A stretch of DNA of 29,849 nt from CAWDPQ01 sp049642465. GTDB lineage: Bacteria; Acidobacteriota; Vicinamibacteria; Vicinamibacterales; 2-12-FULL-66-21. The DNA lies in assembly GCA_049642465.1 (NCBI GenBank), contig JBAROV010000127.1:1-29849 (forward strand). Direction: 5' to 3'. Under the pieces are notes generated by a model that saw only the letters and a program-made list of their open reading frames with translations, had not been told where the DNA came from and made no database searches. The first letter of the stretch is position 1, and each line of letters opens with the position of its first letter. A program made the position numbers and the translations under genes. Below are positions 18,908 to 26,402 of this stretch, one piece after another.

Positions 18908-19483
18908 TCAGTTGCCGCTGTTCCGCACCTCCGCGGAGACAATCAGGCCGACGCGCCTGGCTCGCACCGTTTCGAAGGCGTTTGCCTCCCCCGATCCCCG
19001 AGACACCCCGGTGGACGCCAGACGCGCGCGAGCTGGCAGATCGACGCCATCCAACTGTTCAATGACATGCTCGAACTCATGCGCGATGAGTTCCACGAGA
19101 TCCTCTCTGCCGACGACCTCAATGGCGGCCAGAAGAGTGCCGTTGGCCGCGCGAGCGATACGCGCTAGAGCGCGCGTCCACGGAGAAGCGGCATCACTAC
19201 GATGCAGGGTAATGAGCAGATCGGGTGTATTGCCGATGCGCAGGCATTGACGCCTGAACGTCGCCGACCTCTCCAGCATCAGCCGAATCAGAGGGCGGTA
19301 GGAAGGCGCCACGACGTTGCCCGGAACGTCTACTGGTCCGTTCGGAATTGCATTCTCAGCGACGTACTCGCGGACGGCATTCACTCGACCGAGAGTGTTC
19401 GATTGCGTGAATCCTGAGACGCCCGAGACAGCGCCGACCACGCACATCGTCTGCACGATCGCGGTGAGGCGTCTCTCCCGCAT
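18908..19483 (-). CDS. putative exported HExxH metallopeptidase-like protein
   Basis: 191 residues from the ATG at 19483. A longer frame reaches 19705 but crosses padR and its operator region, and only the shorter start gives a signal-like N-terminus (MRERRLTAIVQTMCVVGAV). HEFEHVIEQ at residues 135-143 contains a zinc-type HExxH, preceded by DLVELIA, so the helix context fits a zincin. AFET at about 169-172 offers Glu171 as a possible third ligand. I do not recognise a named family; peptidase activity is inferred only from the motif. It is the first gene of a two-gene operon with the PD40 propeller protein, which could present or regulate it. It is divergent from padR. Confidence 0.7.
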   Translation of the reverse strand: MRERRLTAIVQTMCVVGAVSGVSGFTQSNTLGRVNAVREYVAENAIPNGPVDVPGNVVAPSYRPLIRLMLERSATFRRQCLRIGNTPDLLITLHRSDAASPWTRALARIARAANGTLLAAIEVVGREDLVELIAHEFEHVIEQLDGVDLPARARLASTGVSRGSGEANAFETVRARRVGLIVSAEVRNSGN

Positions 19484-19577
19484 GATGTGATGAGACGAGC
19501 GGACGACCGCAAAAGTTGGCGTCGATCGTGTGCTGTCTATCCCTTTTGTGGGGCGAATGGTTGACGGCTGGCCGCAC

Positions 19578-19648
19578 TCCCATCGTTTATCGATGGGGCT
19601 TGACTGGAACGCGCCGGTTGATCCATCCTTCCCATCGTTTGCCGATGG
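19578..19648 (+). promoter_or_regulatory. duplicated dyad upstream of padR (candidate operator)
   Basis: The element TCCCATCGTTTNNCGATGG occurs at 19578-19596 and again at 19630-19648. The two copies are identical outside the two N positions and spaced 52 bp apart, close to five helical turns. Each is an inverted repeat, (C)CCATCG...CGATGG(G). The second copy runs into the padR ribosome site (GGAGAG, 19647-19652). The first lies about 18 bases after a possible -35 (TTGACG, 19561-19566). PadR proteins are dimeric repressors that often bind dyads near their own gene, so autoregulation is the simplest reading. Confidence 0.6.
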
Positions 19649-19655
19649 AGAGACG

Positions 19656-19994
19656 ATGGCGCTGACGAACCAACCTCCTGACCTCTTGCCGGGCACGCTC
19701 GACATGCTGATCCTGCGTGCGTTGACACGAGGAGCGATGCACGGCTACGGCATCGCGGAGCGACTGCGGCAGGTTTCCGAAGACGTGCTCCAGGTGGGCG
19801 AAAGCTCCTTGTATCCCGCGCTGCAGCGGCTGTTGCTGAACGGCTGGGTGAAAGCCGCGTGGGGCGCATCCGAGAACAACCGCCGCGCCAGGTACTACAC
19901 GCTCACTGCGGCAGGAAAGAAGCGCCTCGAGTCGGAGCGGCAGGAATTTCAGAAGCTGGTCGTTGCGATACAGAGAGTGCTGGAAGGAGCGTGA
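19656..19994 (+). CDS. PadR-family transcriptional regulator
   Basis: 112 residues from ATG 19656 (MALTNQPPDLLPGTLDM). A longer frame to 19530 would translate the operator region and has no better ribosome site. The winged-helix core is typical: GTLDMLILRALTRGAMHGYGI, then ESSLYPALQRLLLNGWV as recognition helix, then the wing RRARYYTLTAAGKKRL and a C-terminal helix for dimerisation. The short length matches the PadR-s1 subgroup. In Acidobacteriota this type commonly sits directly before an ADOP permease, as here. It probably represses the padR-permease unit through the duplicated dyad upstream; the inducer is unknown. Confidence 0.92.
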   Translation: MALTNQPPDLLPGTLDMLILRALTRGAMHGYGIAERLRQVSEDVLQVGESSLYPALQRLLLNGWVKAAWGASENNRRARYYTLTAAGKKRLESERQEFQKLVVAIQRVLEGA

Positions 19995-19998
19995 CCGC

Positions 19999-20076
19999 AT
20001 GGTCGCCAGACTGTTCCGCCGGCGCCGTTACGCTTCGGTCGCTAGTCAGACTTTCGTCGTCAGACGTGGAGTCTGA
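19999..20076 (+). CDS. possible 25-residue leader ORF between padR and the permease gene
   Basis: ATG at 19999 is preceded by AAGGAG with nine bases of spacing and opens a 25-codon frame (MVARLFRRRRYASV...) ending at TGA 20074-20076. It starts four bases after the padR stop. Its stop lies in the right arm of the inverted repeat 20044-20078, so translation through it would disrupt that structure. The Arg-rich start could equally be a decayed copy of the permease N-terminus (MRRFFRRL). No homology recognised. Confidence 0.25.
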   Translation: MVARLFRRRRYASVASQTFVVRRGV

Positions 20077-20078
20077 CT
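20044..20078 (+). repeat. 9-bp inverted repeat before the permease gene
   Basis: AGTCAGACT (20044-20052) and AGTCTGACT (20070-20078) are exact inverse copies around a 17-base loop. The repeat ends 14 bases before the GTG start and just before the ribosome site AAAGGG (20080-20085). It could limit read-through or modulate translation of the permease; no T-run follows. Confidence 0.45.
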
Positions 20079-20092
20079 GAAAGGGCCGCCCT

Positions 20093-22768
20093 GTGCGCAG
20101 ATTCTTTCGGCGTCTCAATTATCTGTTCCGGCAGCGACAACGGGAGGCGGAGCTGGCCGATGAAATGGAGGCGCATCGCGCGATGAAGGAAGCCGATCTC
20201 CGGCGTGCGGGTGTCCAACCCGCCGAGGCTCGGTGGGAGAGCCGTCGGGCACTCGGAAACTCTGCGCTCGCGTGTGAGGACGCACGCCAGGTGTGGCTGG
20301 CCCCCTGGCTTGAAAGCGTGTGGCAGGACGCGTCGTACGCCTGCCGAATGCTTCGCCGCAGCCCGACGTTCGCCGCGTCGATGATCATCGTCACGGCCCT
20401 GGGGATTGGCGCGACGCTCGGTGTGTTCAGCTTGATCGTCGGGCTCGTGCTCAAGCCGCTCCCCGTACGCGAGCCCGATCGGCTGGTGTATCTGAGCAGA
20501 CCCTCATTCTCGTATCCGGTATTCACCGAACTCAGCACCCGCGGCAGTCACATTTTCAGCAGTCTGATTGCGTGGAACATCGAACGCGAGTACGTCCAAT
20601 GGAACACCGAGCTCGAACCCACTGAAGTGTTGATGGCATCGGGAGCGTTCTATTCCACACTCGGTGTTCATGCGTCGTTGGGCCGCACATTCACCGAGGC
20701 CGACGACGTGATTGGCGGTGCATCCGACGGCCTGGTGGCCGTAATCAGTCATTCAGCCTGGCAGCGCAGGTTCGGCGGGGATCCAGGTGTGATCGGCCGG
20801 ACAATACGCATTCGCCGTCAACCATTCACTATCGTCGGTGTGGCGCCCCGGGAGTTTTTCGGCGTTGCACCTGGATTAGCGCCGGAACTCACGATACCGC
20901 TGACCGTTCTCGAACGCGAACGACTGGCGTCGCGAACGAGTTCCTGGCTTCACCTTTTGGCACGTTTGGACGAGGGGCTCACGATCCCGGAGGCCGATGC
21001 CGCGCTGCAGACGGTCTGGCGGTCAGTGCTCGAAGTCACGACGAACCCGGGGATGCCGGCGGAACGTCGTGCGATGTACCTCTCGCGAACGACCAGTCTC
21101 CAATCAGCACGAGCCGGCTACTCCCGCGTGAGGAACCAGTTCGAGGAACCGCTCTGGGTGTTGCTCGCGCTCGTCGCGCTGCTCCTGATTGTCGCCACTG
21201 CCAGCGCTGCCAATCTGCTGCTGGCGCGGGGCGCGGCGCGCGGTCGTGAGTTCGCCGTCAGACTCGCAATAGGGGCAGGGCGGAGGCGTCTGCTTCGCCA
21301 AGTCATGACCGAGGCATTTGTCTGGACGCTGCTCGGTGCGCTTGCGGGACTGATCATTGCGACGTGGACTAGCGGCACGTTGGTGAACATGATGAGCACC
21401 TGGGACAATCCGATTGTTCTCAACGTCGTGCCAGATTGGCGGCTCGTCGTCTCAGCGGTGGGACTGGCGATGCTGACTGCCGTCACCTGCGCCATCCTGC
21501 CGGCCCTTCGAACGACCCACGTCGAAGCGGGCGCGACACTGAAAGAGTTCGGCCAGATTCGTGGCCGGCTCACCACCGGTTGGTCCAGTAGCAAATCTCT
21601 CGTGACAGTCCAGGTCGGCCTGACCGTGCTGCTCCTCTTCGGCGCAGCCCTGTTCGGCCGGAGCCTTCACACCATCCTTTCTCAGGATGCCGGATTCACG
21701 CCAGAAGGGCTCACCGTGGTGGGGCTGGAGGCGGGCGAAGCGGGATACGAGGGTGCCCGCCTCACCAGCTTTTACGAAACCGTGCTGGAGCGGCTTGGAA
21801 GCACACCGGGCGTCCAATCCGCAAGTCTGTCCAAGTATCCGCCGATCAGCGACGAAGATGGGGCATGGACGCAAAGCATTGGTGTTGACGGCGCGGCCGT
21901 GCAAATGGATGCGGCGCGCAGCGTTCACTTCAATGCGGTCACCCCAGGTTATTTCCGCACGACCGGAATGCGCCTGCTCCAGGGAAGAGATTTCAGCACG
22001 CAGGATCGTGTCGGAGCCGAACGCGTCGTGATTGTCAGTGAATCGCTGGCCCGCGTTTTCTTTCCCGGCGAGAACCCGCTTGGCCGCCTGATCAGCATTG
22101 GCAGGAGCGAATCGCGTCGCGATCTCGTGATCGTCGGTATCGTGGGCAACAGCAAGTACCAGCGGCTCACCGAGCCTCCCCGAAGCATTGCCTACCTGCC
22201 GTGCGCCCAAGTCCAGGATTTGATCGAAGGAGACGAGTTGTTCGTGGAGGTGCGAAGCACGTCAGGCGCCACCCTGACGGCCGACACCATCCGTCGGCAG
22301 CTACGAGCGCTGGATGCCAGGGTGCCGATTCGCATTCAGACGATTGCAGAGCGTATGCGTGCGTCGCTTGTCAAAGAGCGCGTGATCACGACTATCGCGA
22401 TGTCTCTTGGAGTTGCGGCACTGATCCTGGCGTGCGCCGGCGTTTACGGACTGCTCGCCTATATCGTGTCGCGGCAAACGGACGAGATCGGCCTGCGGCT
22501 CGCGCTCGGCGCCGACCGCACGCAGATGCTGTGGCTGGTCATGCGGCAGTCTCTGGTCCTCGCTGGTGCGGGTATTCTCATCGGTCTTGCCGCCTCTTTG
22601 GCCTTGGGACAGTTCGCGCGCAATCTGCTCTTCCAGGTAAGCGGCACCGACGTATTTGCCCTCGGCATCGCGGCGGTCGTCATGCTGGTCGTTGCGCTAG
22701 CGGCTGGGTTCTTCCCCGCCCGGCGGGCGGCGAACGTCGACCCCTTGATTGCGCTTCGTGCTGAATAG
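20093..22768 (+). CDS. ADOP-type orphan MacB/FtsX-like permease
   Basis: 891 residues from GTG 20093, with AAAGGG seven bases upstream. The N-terminus is a ~90-residue cytoplasmic region (ELADEMEAHRAMKEADLRRAG) typical of acidobacterial duplicated orphan permeases. Two MacB-periplasmic-core plus FtsX-like units follow. Unit one has a first helix at about 93-118, a periplasmic core, and three helices at about 350-470. Unit two has a helix at about 505-525, a periplasmic core, and a C-terminal three-helix bundle with QTDEIGLRLALGADR and the ending AGFFPARRAANVDPLIALRAE. No ATPase gene is adjacent, hence 'orphan'; a MacB-like ATPase elsewhere may power it. Function unknown; efflux or envelope stress responses are plausible. 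Probably expressed with padR. Confidence 0.93.
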   Translation: MRRFFRRLNYLFRQRQREAELADEMEAHRAMKEADLRRAGVQPAEARWESRRALGNSALACEDARQVWLAPWLESVWQDASYACRMLRRSPTFAASMIIVTALGIGATLGVFSLIVGLVLKPLPVREPDRLVYLSRPSFSYPVFTELSTRGSHIFSSLIAWNIEREYVQWNTELEPTEVLMASGAFYSTLGVHASLGRTFTEADDVIGGASDGLVAVISHSAWQRRFGGDPGVIGRTIRIRRQPFTIVGVAPREFFGVAPGLAPELTIPLTVLERERLASRTSSWLHLLARLDEGLTIPEADAALQTVWRSVLEVTTNPGMPAERRAMYLSRTTSLQSARAGYSRVRNQFEEPLWVLLALVALLLIVATASAANLLLARGAARGREFAVRLAIGAGRRRLLRQVMTEAFVWTLLGALAGLIIATWTSGTLVNMMSTWDNPIVLNVVPDWRLVVSAVGLAMLTAVTCAILPALRTTHVEAGATLKEFGQIRGRLTTGWSSSKSLVTVQVGLTVLLLFGAALFGRSLHTILSQDAGFTPEGLTVVGLEAGEAGYEGARLTSFYETVLERLGSTPGVQSASLSKYPPISDEDGAWTQSIGVDGAAVQMDAARSVHFNAVTPGYFRTTGMRLLQGRDFSTQDRVGAERVVIVSESLARVFFPGENPLGRLISIGRSESRRDLVIVGIVGNSKYQRLTEPPRSIAYLPCAQVQDLIEGDELFVEVRSTSGATLTADTIRRQLRALDARVPIRIQTIAERMRASLVKERVITTIAMSLGVAALILACAGVYGLLAYIVSRQTDEIGLRLALGADRTQMLWLVMRQSLVLAGAGILIGLAASLALGQFARNLLFQVSGTDVFALGIAAVVMLVVALAAGFFPARRAANVDPLIALRAE

Positions 22769-22775
22769 CTGAGCG

Positions 22776-23561
22776 CTATCGCAGACGATCGAGGGCGATG
22801 CCCGCAGCCACGACGACGTTCAGCGAATCGACGGTGGGCCCAATCGGGATCCTCACGCGCAGGTCGGCCAGGTGACACGACGCTTGGGTGAGGCCAGGAC
22901 CTTCTGCTCCCAGCATGACCACAATGCGATCCTCGGCCTCCACGCGAGACGAGAGCTCTTCGATCGTCGTGCCGCGCGAGGACGGAGTCAGGGCCACGAG
23001 AGTAAAGCCCTCCGCGCGGAATCGCTCCAACGTCTCCAGCCACTCGCCTGGCCGAGACCAGGGCAGCTGGATTGTGGCCGCCATCGATGTTCGGATGGCT
23101 TTGCGGTAGTAGGGATCGGCACAGCCACGATCGATCACAATCCCATCGACACCAAACGCCGCGGCGGTTCGAAAGATGCCCCCGACGTTGTCCGGATTCC
23201 CCACGCCTTCGAGTGCAACGATACGGCGGCCATTGAACAGTATGTCCGGCTTGCTGTCCGCAGGCCGATGGGCAAGCGCGATGCATCCGCGGTGAAAGTT
23301 GAAGCCTGTGACGCCCTGGAGCAAATGCCGCTCACAGATGAGGACGTCACAGGAAACCGCTTCGAGCTTCGGCGCGAGTGCGTCGAAGGCGGGAGGCGTC
23401 ACGGCGATAGATTCGAGTTCGTAGCGCGGCTCGCCGAGCAGCCGTTCTACGACCAGACGGCTTTCGGCAACGAACAGCCGACGCGATTCGAGCCACTGCG
23501 GCTCACCGACGTGACGATAGGGATCGAGGTGATGATCGTCGGTACGGAGGCGGTAGATCAC
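22776..23561 (-). CDS. SpoU/TrmH-family RNA 2'-O-methyltransferase
   Basis: 261 residues from GTG 23561. The N-terminal ~100 residues form the substrate-binding domain (ESRRLFVAESRLVVERLL). The SPOUT catalytic domain has all three motifs: motif 1 ALEGVGNPDNVGGIFRTAAAFG (about 116-137), motif 2 MLGAEGPGL (216-224) and motif 3 VRIPIGPTVDSLNVVVAAGI (236-255). The family methylates ribose 2'-OH in rRNA or tRNA using S-adenosylmethionine through a knotted fold. The exact target site cannot be read from sequence. Its start codon overlaps the stop of the upstream GNAT gene (GTGA on the minus strand), so translation is likely coupled. It is convergent with the permease gene, with a 7-bp gap. Confidence 0.92.
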   Translation of the reverse strand: MIYRLRTDDHHLDPYRHVGEPQWLESRRLFVAESRLVVERLLGEPRYELESIAVTPPAFDALAPKLEAVSCDVLICERHLLQGVTGFNFHRGCIALAHRPADSKPDILFNGRRIVALEGVGNPDNVGGIFRTAAAFGVDGIVIDRGCADPYYRKAIRTSMAATIQLPWSRPGEWLETLERFRAEGFTLVALTPSSRGTTIEELSSRVEAEDRIVVMLGAEGPGLTQASCHLADLRVRIPIGPTVDSLNVVVAAGIALDRLR

Positions 23562-24154
23562 TCGTCGCTACGCACGACCGAGCGGCGGCTGCGGTGCGCA
23601 TCGAGCACGTGTTGACCCAGGCGCTTGCTGAAGAACAACTTCGATTCCTGACTGTCGGCCGGGTGCTGCACGAAGCGGACGATGTCGAATCGGAGCTGGG
23701 CGAGGGTGCTGCGCATCTCGTAGTAGCGATTCTTCGTTTTCACGATGATTTCGTCGAAGCCGTTCTCCATCGCCCAGACTTCCTGCTCTTCGGTCAGCGC
23801 CCGGAAATGCCCCTGCCCTCGCCAGTCGGTCCGAGTACCTCCAATCCACTGATAGAGGATGCGGCGGCCGTCGAACTCCACGCAGTCTTCGAGTTGCGCG
23901 ACGAGATCGGCAAGCTTGGGATCCGTTTCGTGGGCGCGCAACTCGTGAGCCACCTTGAAGGAAACCGGCACCCGCGTCCCCGGCTCATCCTGCAGCGGTG
24001 CCTCCGCCATCAGGATCTGATGATCGCGACTCGACAACCGTTGAATCACTTCGGCTGCCGACTTCTTGCGGGGGAAATCGAGGAAGAACTCCTCGATGTA
24101 CTGGATTTCGAGTGCCCCCTGATAAAGACCGTACTGTTTGATCACGTACTCCAC
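23558..24154 (-). CDS. GNAT-family N-acetyltransferase
   Basis: 198 residues from GTG 24154. The acetyl-CoA-binding motif A is visible as WIGGTRTDWRGQGHFRALTEEQ (RGQGHF at about 112-117), followed by an ENGFDEIIVKTKNRYYEMR block and a strand with LRFDIVRF that fits the GNAT C-terminal part. The N-terminal half contains EEFFLDFPRK and a VSFKVAHELRAHETDPKLADLV region. The acceptor substrate is unknown. It sits between a RimJ-like GNAT (10-bp gap) and the RNA methyltransferase (4-bp overlap), suggesting an operon. No ribosome site precedes the GTG, so a different start a few codons away is possible. Confidence 0.82.
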   Translation of the reverse strand: MEYVIKQYGLYQGALEIQYIEEFFLDFPRKKSAAEVIQRLSSRDHQILMAEAPLQDEPGTRVPVSFKVAHELRAHETDPKLADLVAQLEDCVEFDGRRILYQWIGGTRTDWRGQGHFRALTEEQEVWAMENGFDEIIVKTKNRYYEMRSTLAQLRFDIVRFVQHPADSQESKLFFSKRLGQHVLDAHRSRRSVVRSDE

Positions 24155-24164
24155 GGGGGGACAA

Positions 24165-24713
24165 CTATATCAAGACTTCTTCACTCCGTCTTTTCCACCC
24201 GGAACTGATTCGGCTGTAGAGGGCCTGATCGCGCGGCTCGCCGAACTTCACCGCGCTCGCGCGAAGAATCCCTTCGCAGGAATAGCCCGCCTTCTCCAGC
24301 ACGCGGCGCGACGCCGCATTGTCGGCAAACGGCAACGCAAAGAGTCGCAGAATGTCCAACTGAGTGAATACGTAGTCGGTCACGAGCGCGACCGATTCAG
24401 TGGTGATGCCGCGGCCCCAGAGTGCCTCGCCGAGCCAGTATCCGATTTCGGCCGAGTAGCGCTCCACGTCGGTGCCGCGTACGAAACCCACACCGCCGAC
24501 CGCCTCGCCACCCACCTCGATGGCAAAGTGCGCAGTCGGCTCCGTGCTCGTCGCATGCTCCAGGAACTCGACGGCATGACGACGCGTGTAGGGATGAGGA
24601 AAGCGATCGCGCAGCTGGCGCGCAATGTTCGGATTGTTGGCGTGCTTCACGATCGCGTCAGTGTCCGTCAGGCGCCACGGACGAACGGCGCATCGCGAAC
24701 CTTCGACGCGCAT
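24165..24713 (-). CDS. RimJ/RimL-type GNAT acetyltransferase
   Basis: 182 residues from ATG 24713. The family layout is clear: RPWRLTDTDAIVKHANNPNIARQLRDRFPHPYT at the N-terminus, a central strand VGGVGFVRG, the acetyl-CoA-binding IGYWLGEALWGRGITTESV block, and ADNAASRRVLEKAGYSCEGILR near the C-terminus. RimJ/RimL-type enzymes acetylate N-terminal amines of ribosomal proteins, but many relatives modify small amines or antibiotics, so the substrate is not assigned. The start lies one base after the stop of the upstream YgjP-like peptidase gene. Confidence 0.9.
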   Translation of the reverse strand: MRVEGSRCAVRPWRLTDTDAIVKHANNPNIARQLRDRFPHPYTRRHAVEFLEHATSTEPTAHFAIEVGGEAVGGVGFVRGTDVERYSAEIGYWLGEALWGRGITTESVALVTDYVFTQLDILRLFALPFADNAASRRVLEKAGYSCEGILRASAVKFGEPRDQALYSRISSGWKRRSEEVLI

Positions 24714-24714
24714 G

Positions 24715-25452
24715 TCAGAAGAGGGATCGTCCCTCGCTGCGAAGCCAGCGTTCCGCGTCGTGGAATTCAGGACAGGCAGCCTCGACCAGCCGCCAGAACC
24801 GGTGCGAATGGTTCTGCTGCTTGAGGTGCATCAGTTCGTGGATGAGCACATAATCGCGAACCGGATCAGGCGTTTGCACGAGCCGGAAATTCAGGGCCAC
24901 GGCGCCGGAACGCGCGCACGAACCCCACCGCGAGCGCTGATTGCGTATCGTGACCCGGGCGACGGCCAGAGCATGCGCCTGCGCCAGTTCGTGTAACCGC
25001 GGCACCAACTCGCGTCGGGCGATTCGTGTCAGACATTCTTCCGCGGCCGGGCGCATGTCCGCCATCTGTTCTCGCAACCGAATCCGCTCGCCGTCTATGG
25101 CCAGCCACCGAACGTCATCCTCCCGGACGACCGACAGCCGCGCGAGACGACCACGGAGCAGGATCGTGTCACCTTCGAGCCATCGGGCCGGTGCGTGCTG
25201 CGCGAGAACGCGCAGTCGCTCGTGTTCTGCCCACTTCCGGTGTTCTTCAAGGAAGACCTGCGCGTGGCGTTGCGATCCTCCTCGAGGAATCGTCACCCGC
25301 AGCGAACCGTCGGGCCGGACACGAATAATGTAGCGCTTCGCCCGGCATATGCGGACGAACTCCACGGCCGGGTCGGGCTCGGACGAAGGCGACCAAGGCT
25401 CTGGACTCGACGGCGCTACGAGAGGCGACGAGAACGGCAACCCGAGCTGCAC
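24715..25452 (-). CDS. YgjP-like M48-type metal-dependent hydrolase
   Basis: 245 residues from GTG 25452. The C-terminal half holds the zincin site IHELMHLKQQNHSHRFW (HELMH at about 205-209, further His at 215/217), preceded by RWGSCARSGAVALNFRLVQTP, which is the hallmark of the YgjP/DUF45 group. The N-terminal half is the usual beta-rich portion (KRYIIRVRPDGSLRVTIPRGG). Predicted cytoplasmic zinc hydrolase or peptidase; the biological substrate of this group is not established. It is first in a four-gene minus-strand operon and is divergent from the DUF4097-type gene. A 7-bp inverted repeat overlaps its start codon, and no Shine-Dalgarno sequence is visible. Confidence 0.88.
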   Translation of the reverse strand: MQLGLPFSSPLVAPSSPEPWSPSSEPDPAVEFVRICRAKRYIIRVRPDGSLRVTIPRGGSQRHAQVFLEEHRKWAEHERLRVLAQHAPARWLEGDTILLRGRLARLSVVREDDVRWLAIDGERIRLREQMADMRPAAEECLTRIARRELVPRLHELAQAHALAVARVTIRNQRSRWGSCARSGAVALNFRLVQTPDPVRDYVLIHELMHLKQQNHSHRFWRLVEAACPEFHDAERWLRSEGRSLF

Positions 25453-25477
25453 GAGGAGAGGATAACGTAATCCTCGT
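25451..25477. promoter_or_regulatory. inverted repeat over the start of the peptidase operon
   Basis: ACGAGGA (25451-25457) and TCCTCGT (25471-25477) are exact inverse copies 13 bases apart. An overlapping alternative pairs GAGGAT (25458-25463) with ATCCTC (25470-25475). It lies in the 90-bp divergent gap and covers the GTG of the YgjP-like gene. It could be an operator or an RNA structure limiting initiation. Confidence 0.35.
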
Positions 25478-25505
25478 CCTTCTTACTCCCCCACCAACCC
25501 GGATG

Positions 25506-25534
25506 CCCCCGATCTCGTCCAAGTGCCCGGGGGA
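25506..25534 (+). promoter_or_regulatory. ribosome site of the DUF4097 gene, possibly masked by a stem
   Basis: GGGGGA (25529-25534) lies eight bases before ATG 25543 and is the evident ribosome site. CGGGGG (25528-25533) can pair with CCCCCG (25506-25511) around a 16-base loop, which would hide it. No promoter is evident in the rest of the gap. Confidence 0.4.
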
Positions 25535-25542
25535 TCAACGAT

Positions 25543-26352
25543 ATGAAGAGATGTCCGTCCTGGCTTGCCGTAACTGCTCTCACGTTATTGGTCACAGGTC
25601 CACCCCTCGTGGCGCAGCAACGCGACGCCCGCGACTGGTGCGACCAGCAGAGTTGGGGAGACGATCGCGAGGGTTACTGCGAAGTGCGTGAGCTGACCGT
25701 GCCTTCGTCCGGATCGCTTGCTGTCGATGCCTCGCCAAATGGAGGCATCAAAGTGGAGGGTGCGCCGCGATCCGACGTGCTCGTCCGAGCACGCGTCGTG
25801 GCGACGGCTGAAACCGAAGACCGGGCACGACAGATTGCGTCAGGCGTGCGCGTCCAGCCATCGGGCGACCGCATTGAAACCGACGGCCCGACCGGCCTTG
25901 GACGACGCGAAAGCTGGCACGTCAGCTACGAGCTGTCGGTGCCAATGCAGATGAACCTCTCACTCAAATCGACGAACGGCGGCGTGAGCGTGCGCAGTGT
26001 CGAAGGGCGCATCGAGTTCACGACAACTAACGGCGGCGTCAAGCTGGCCAACGTGAACGGCGATGTCCGCGGCCGCACGACTAATGGCGGCGTCGACATC
26101 GAGCTCGATGGCGCCACGTGGCAAGGGGAGGGCCTCGACGTTCAGACGAGCAATGGCGGCGTCAGGATCTCGGTGCCTGAGCACTACTCCGCGCGACTCG
26201 AAGCCTCGACCACCAACGGCGGCCTGAACAGTGACTTTCCGGTAATGATGCAGGGCCGGCGCACTCGAGAGATCGAGGCCACCCTCGGCGGTGGCGGCGC
26301 GCCGATTCGCGTCCGAACGTCGAACGGCGGGGTACGGATTACGAAGAGATAG
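25543..26352 (+). CDS. exported DUF4097-type beta-strand-repeat protein
   Basis: 269 residues with a signal peptide ending at about residue 25 (PLVAQQ). The mature protein is dominated by a repeated strand motif, TNGGV or a variant followed by a short hydrophobic strand, at about residues 66, 145, 163, 181, 204, 225 and 261. This matches the DUF4097/putative adhesin family, predicted to form a right-handed beta-solenoid in which each NGG marks a turn. A WCD...GYCEV pair near the mature N-terminus (Cys33, Cys46) might form a disulfide. Role unknown; related proteins lie at the cell surface or in the periplasm. It stands alone between divergent and convergent neighbours. Confidence 0.85.
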   Translation: MKRCPSWLAVTALTLLVTGPPLVAQQRDARDWCDQQSWGDDREGYCEVRELTVPSSGSLAVDASPNGGIKVEGAPRSDVLVRARVVATAETEDRARQIASGVRVQPSGDRIETDGPTGLGRRESWHVSYELSVPMQMNLSLKSTNGGVSVRSVEGRIEFTTTNGGVKLANVNGDVRGRTTNGGVDIELDGATWQGEGLDVQTSNGGVRISVPEHYSARLEASTTNGGLNSDFPVMMQGRRTREIEATLGGGGAPIRVRTSNGGVRITKR

Positions 26353-26356
26353 CCAT

Positions 26357-26397
26357 CCCGGGGGCAGACCGGGGTCAAACCGGGGTCAGACCCCTGG
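26357..26397. repeat. GGGGTCA/GACCCC repeat between convergent genes
   Basis: Two GGGGTCA words (26371-26377 and 26382-26388) follow a related GGGGCAGACC, and the palindrome GGGGTCAGACCCC occupies 26382-26394. It fills the 50-bp gap between two convergent stops. Such words resemble the ends of REP-like dispersed elements, and it may also act as a shared terminator. Confidence 0.55.
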
Positions 26398-26402
26398 GTT
26401 GC

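Noticed and set aside
19600..19628. second -35-like TTGACT before padR
   Set aside because: No acceptable -10 hexamer is found 16-18 bases downstream (CCATCC at the expected place).
19484..19705. 74-residue N-terminal extension of the HExxH protein
   Set aside because: It would run through the PadR operator and into padR on the other strand, and the signal-like N-terminus appears only at 19483.
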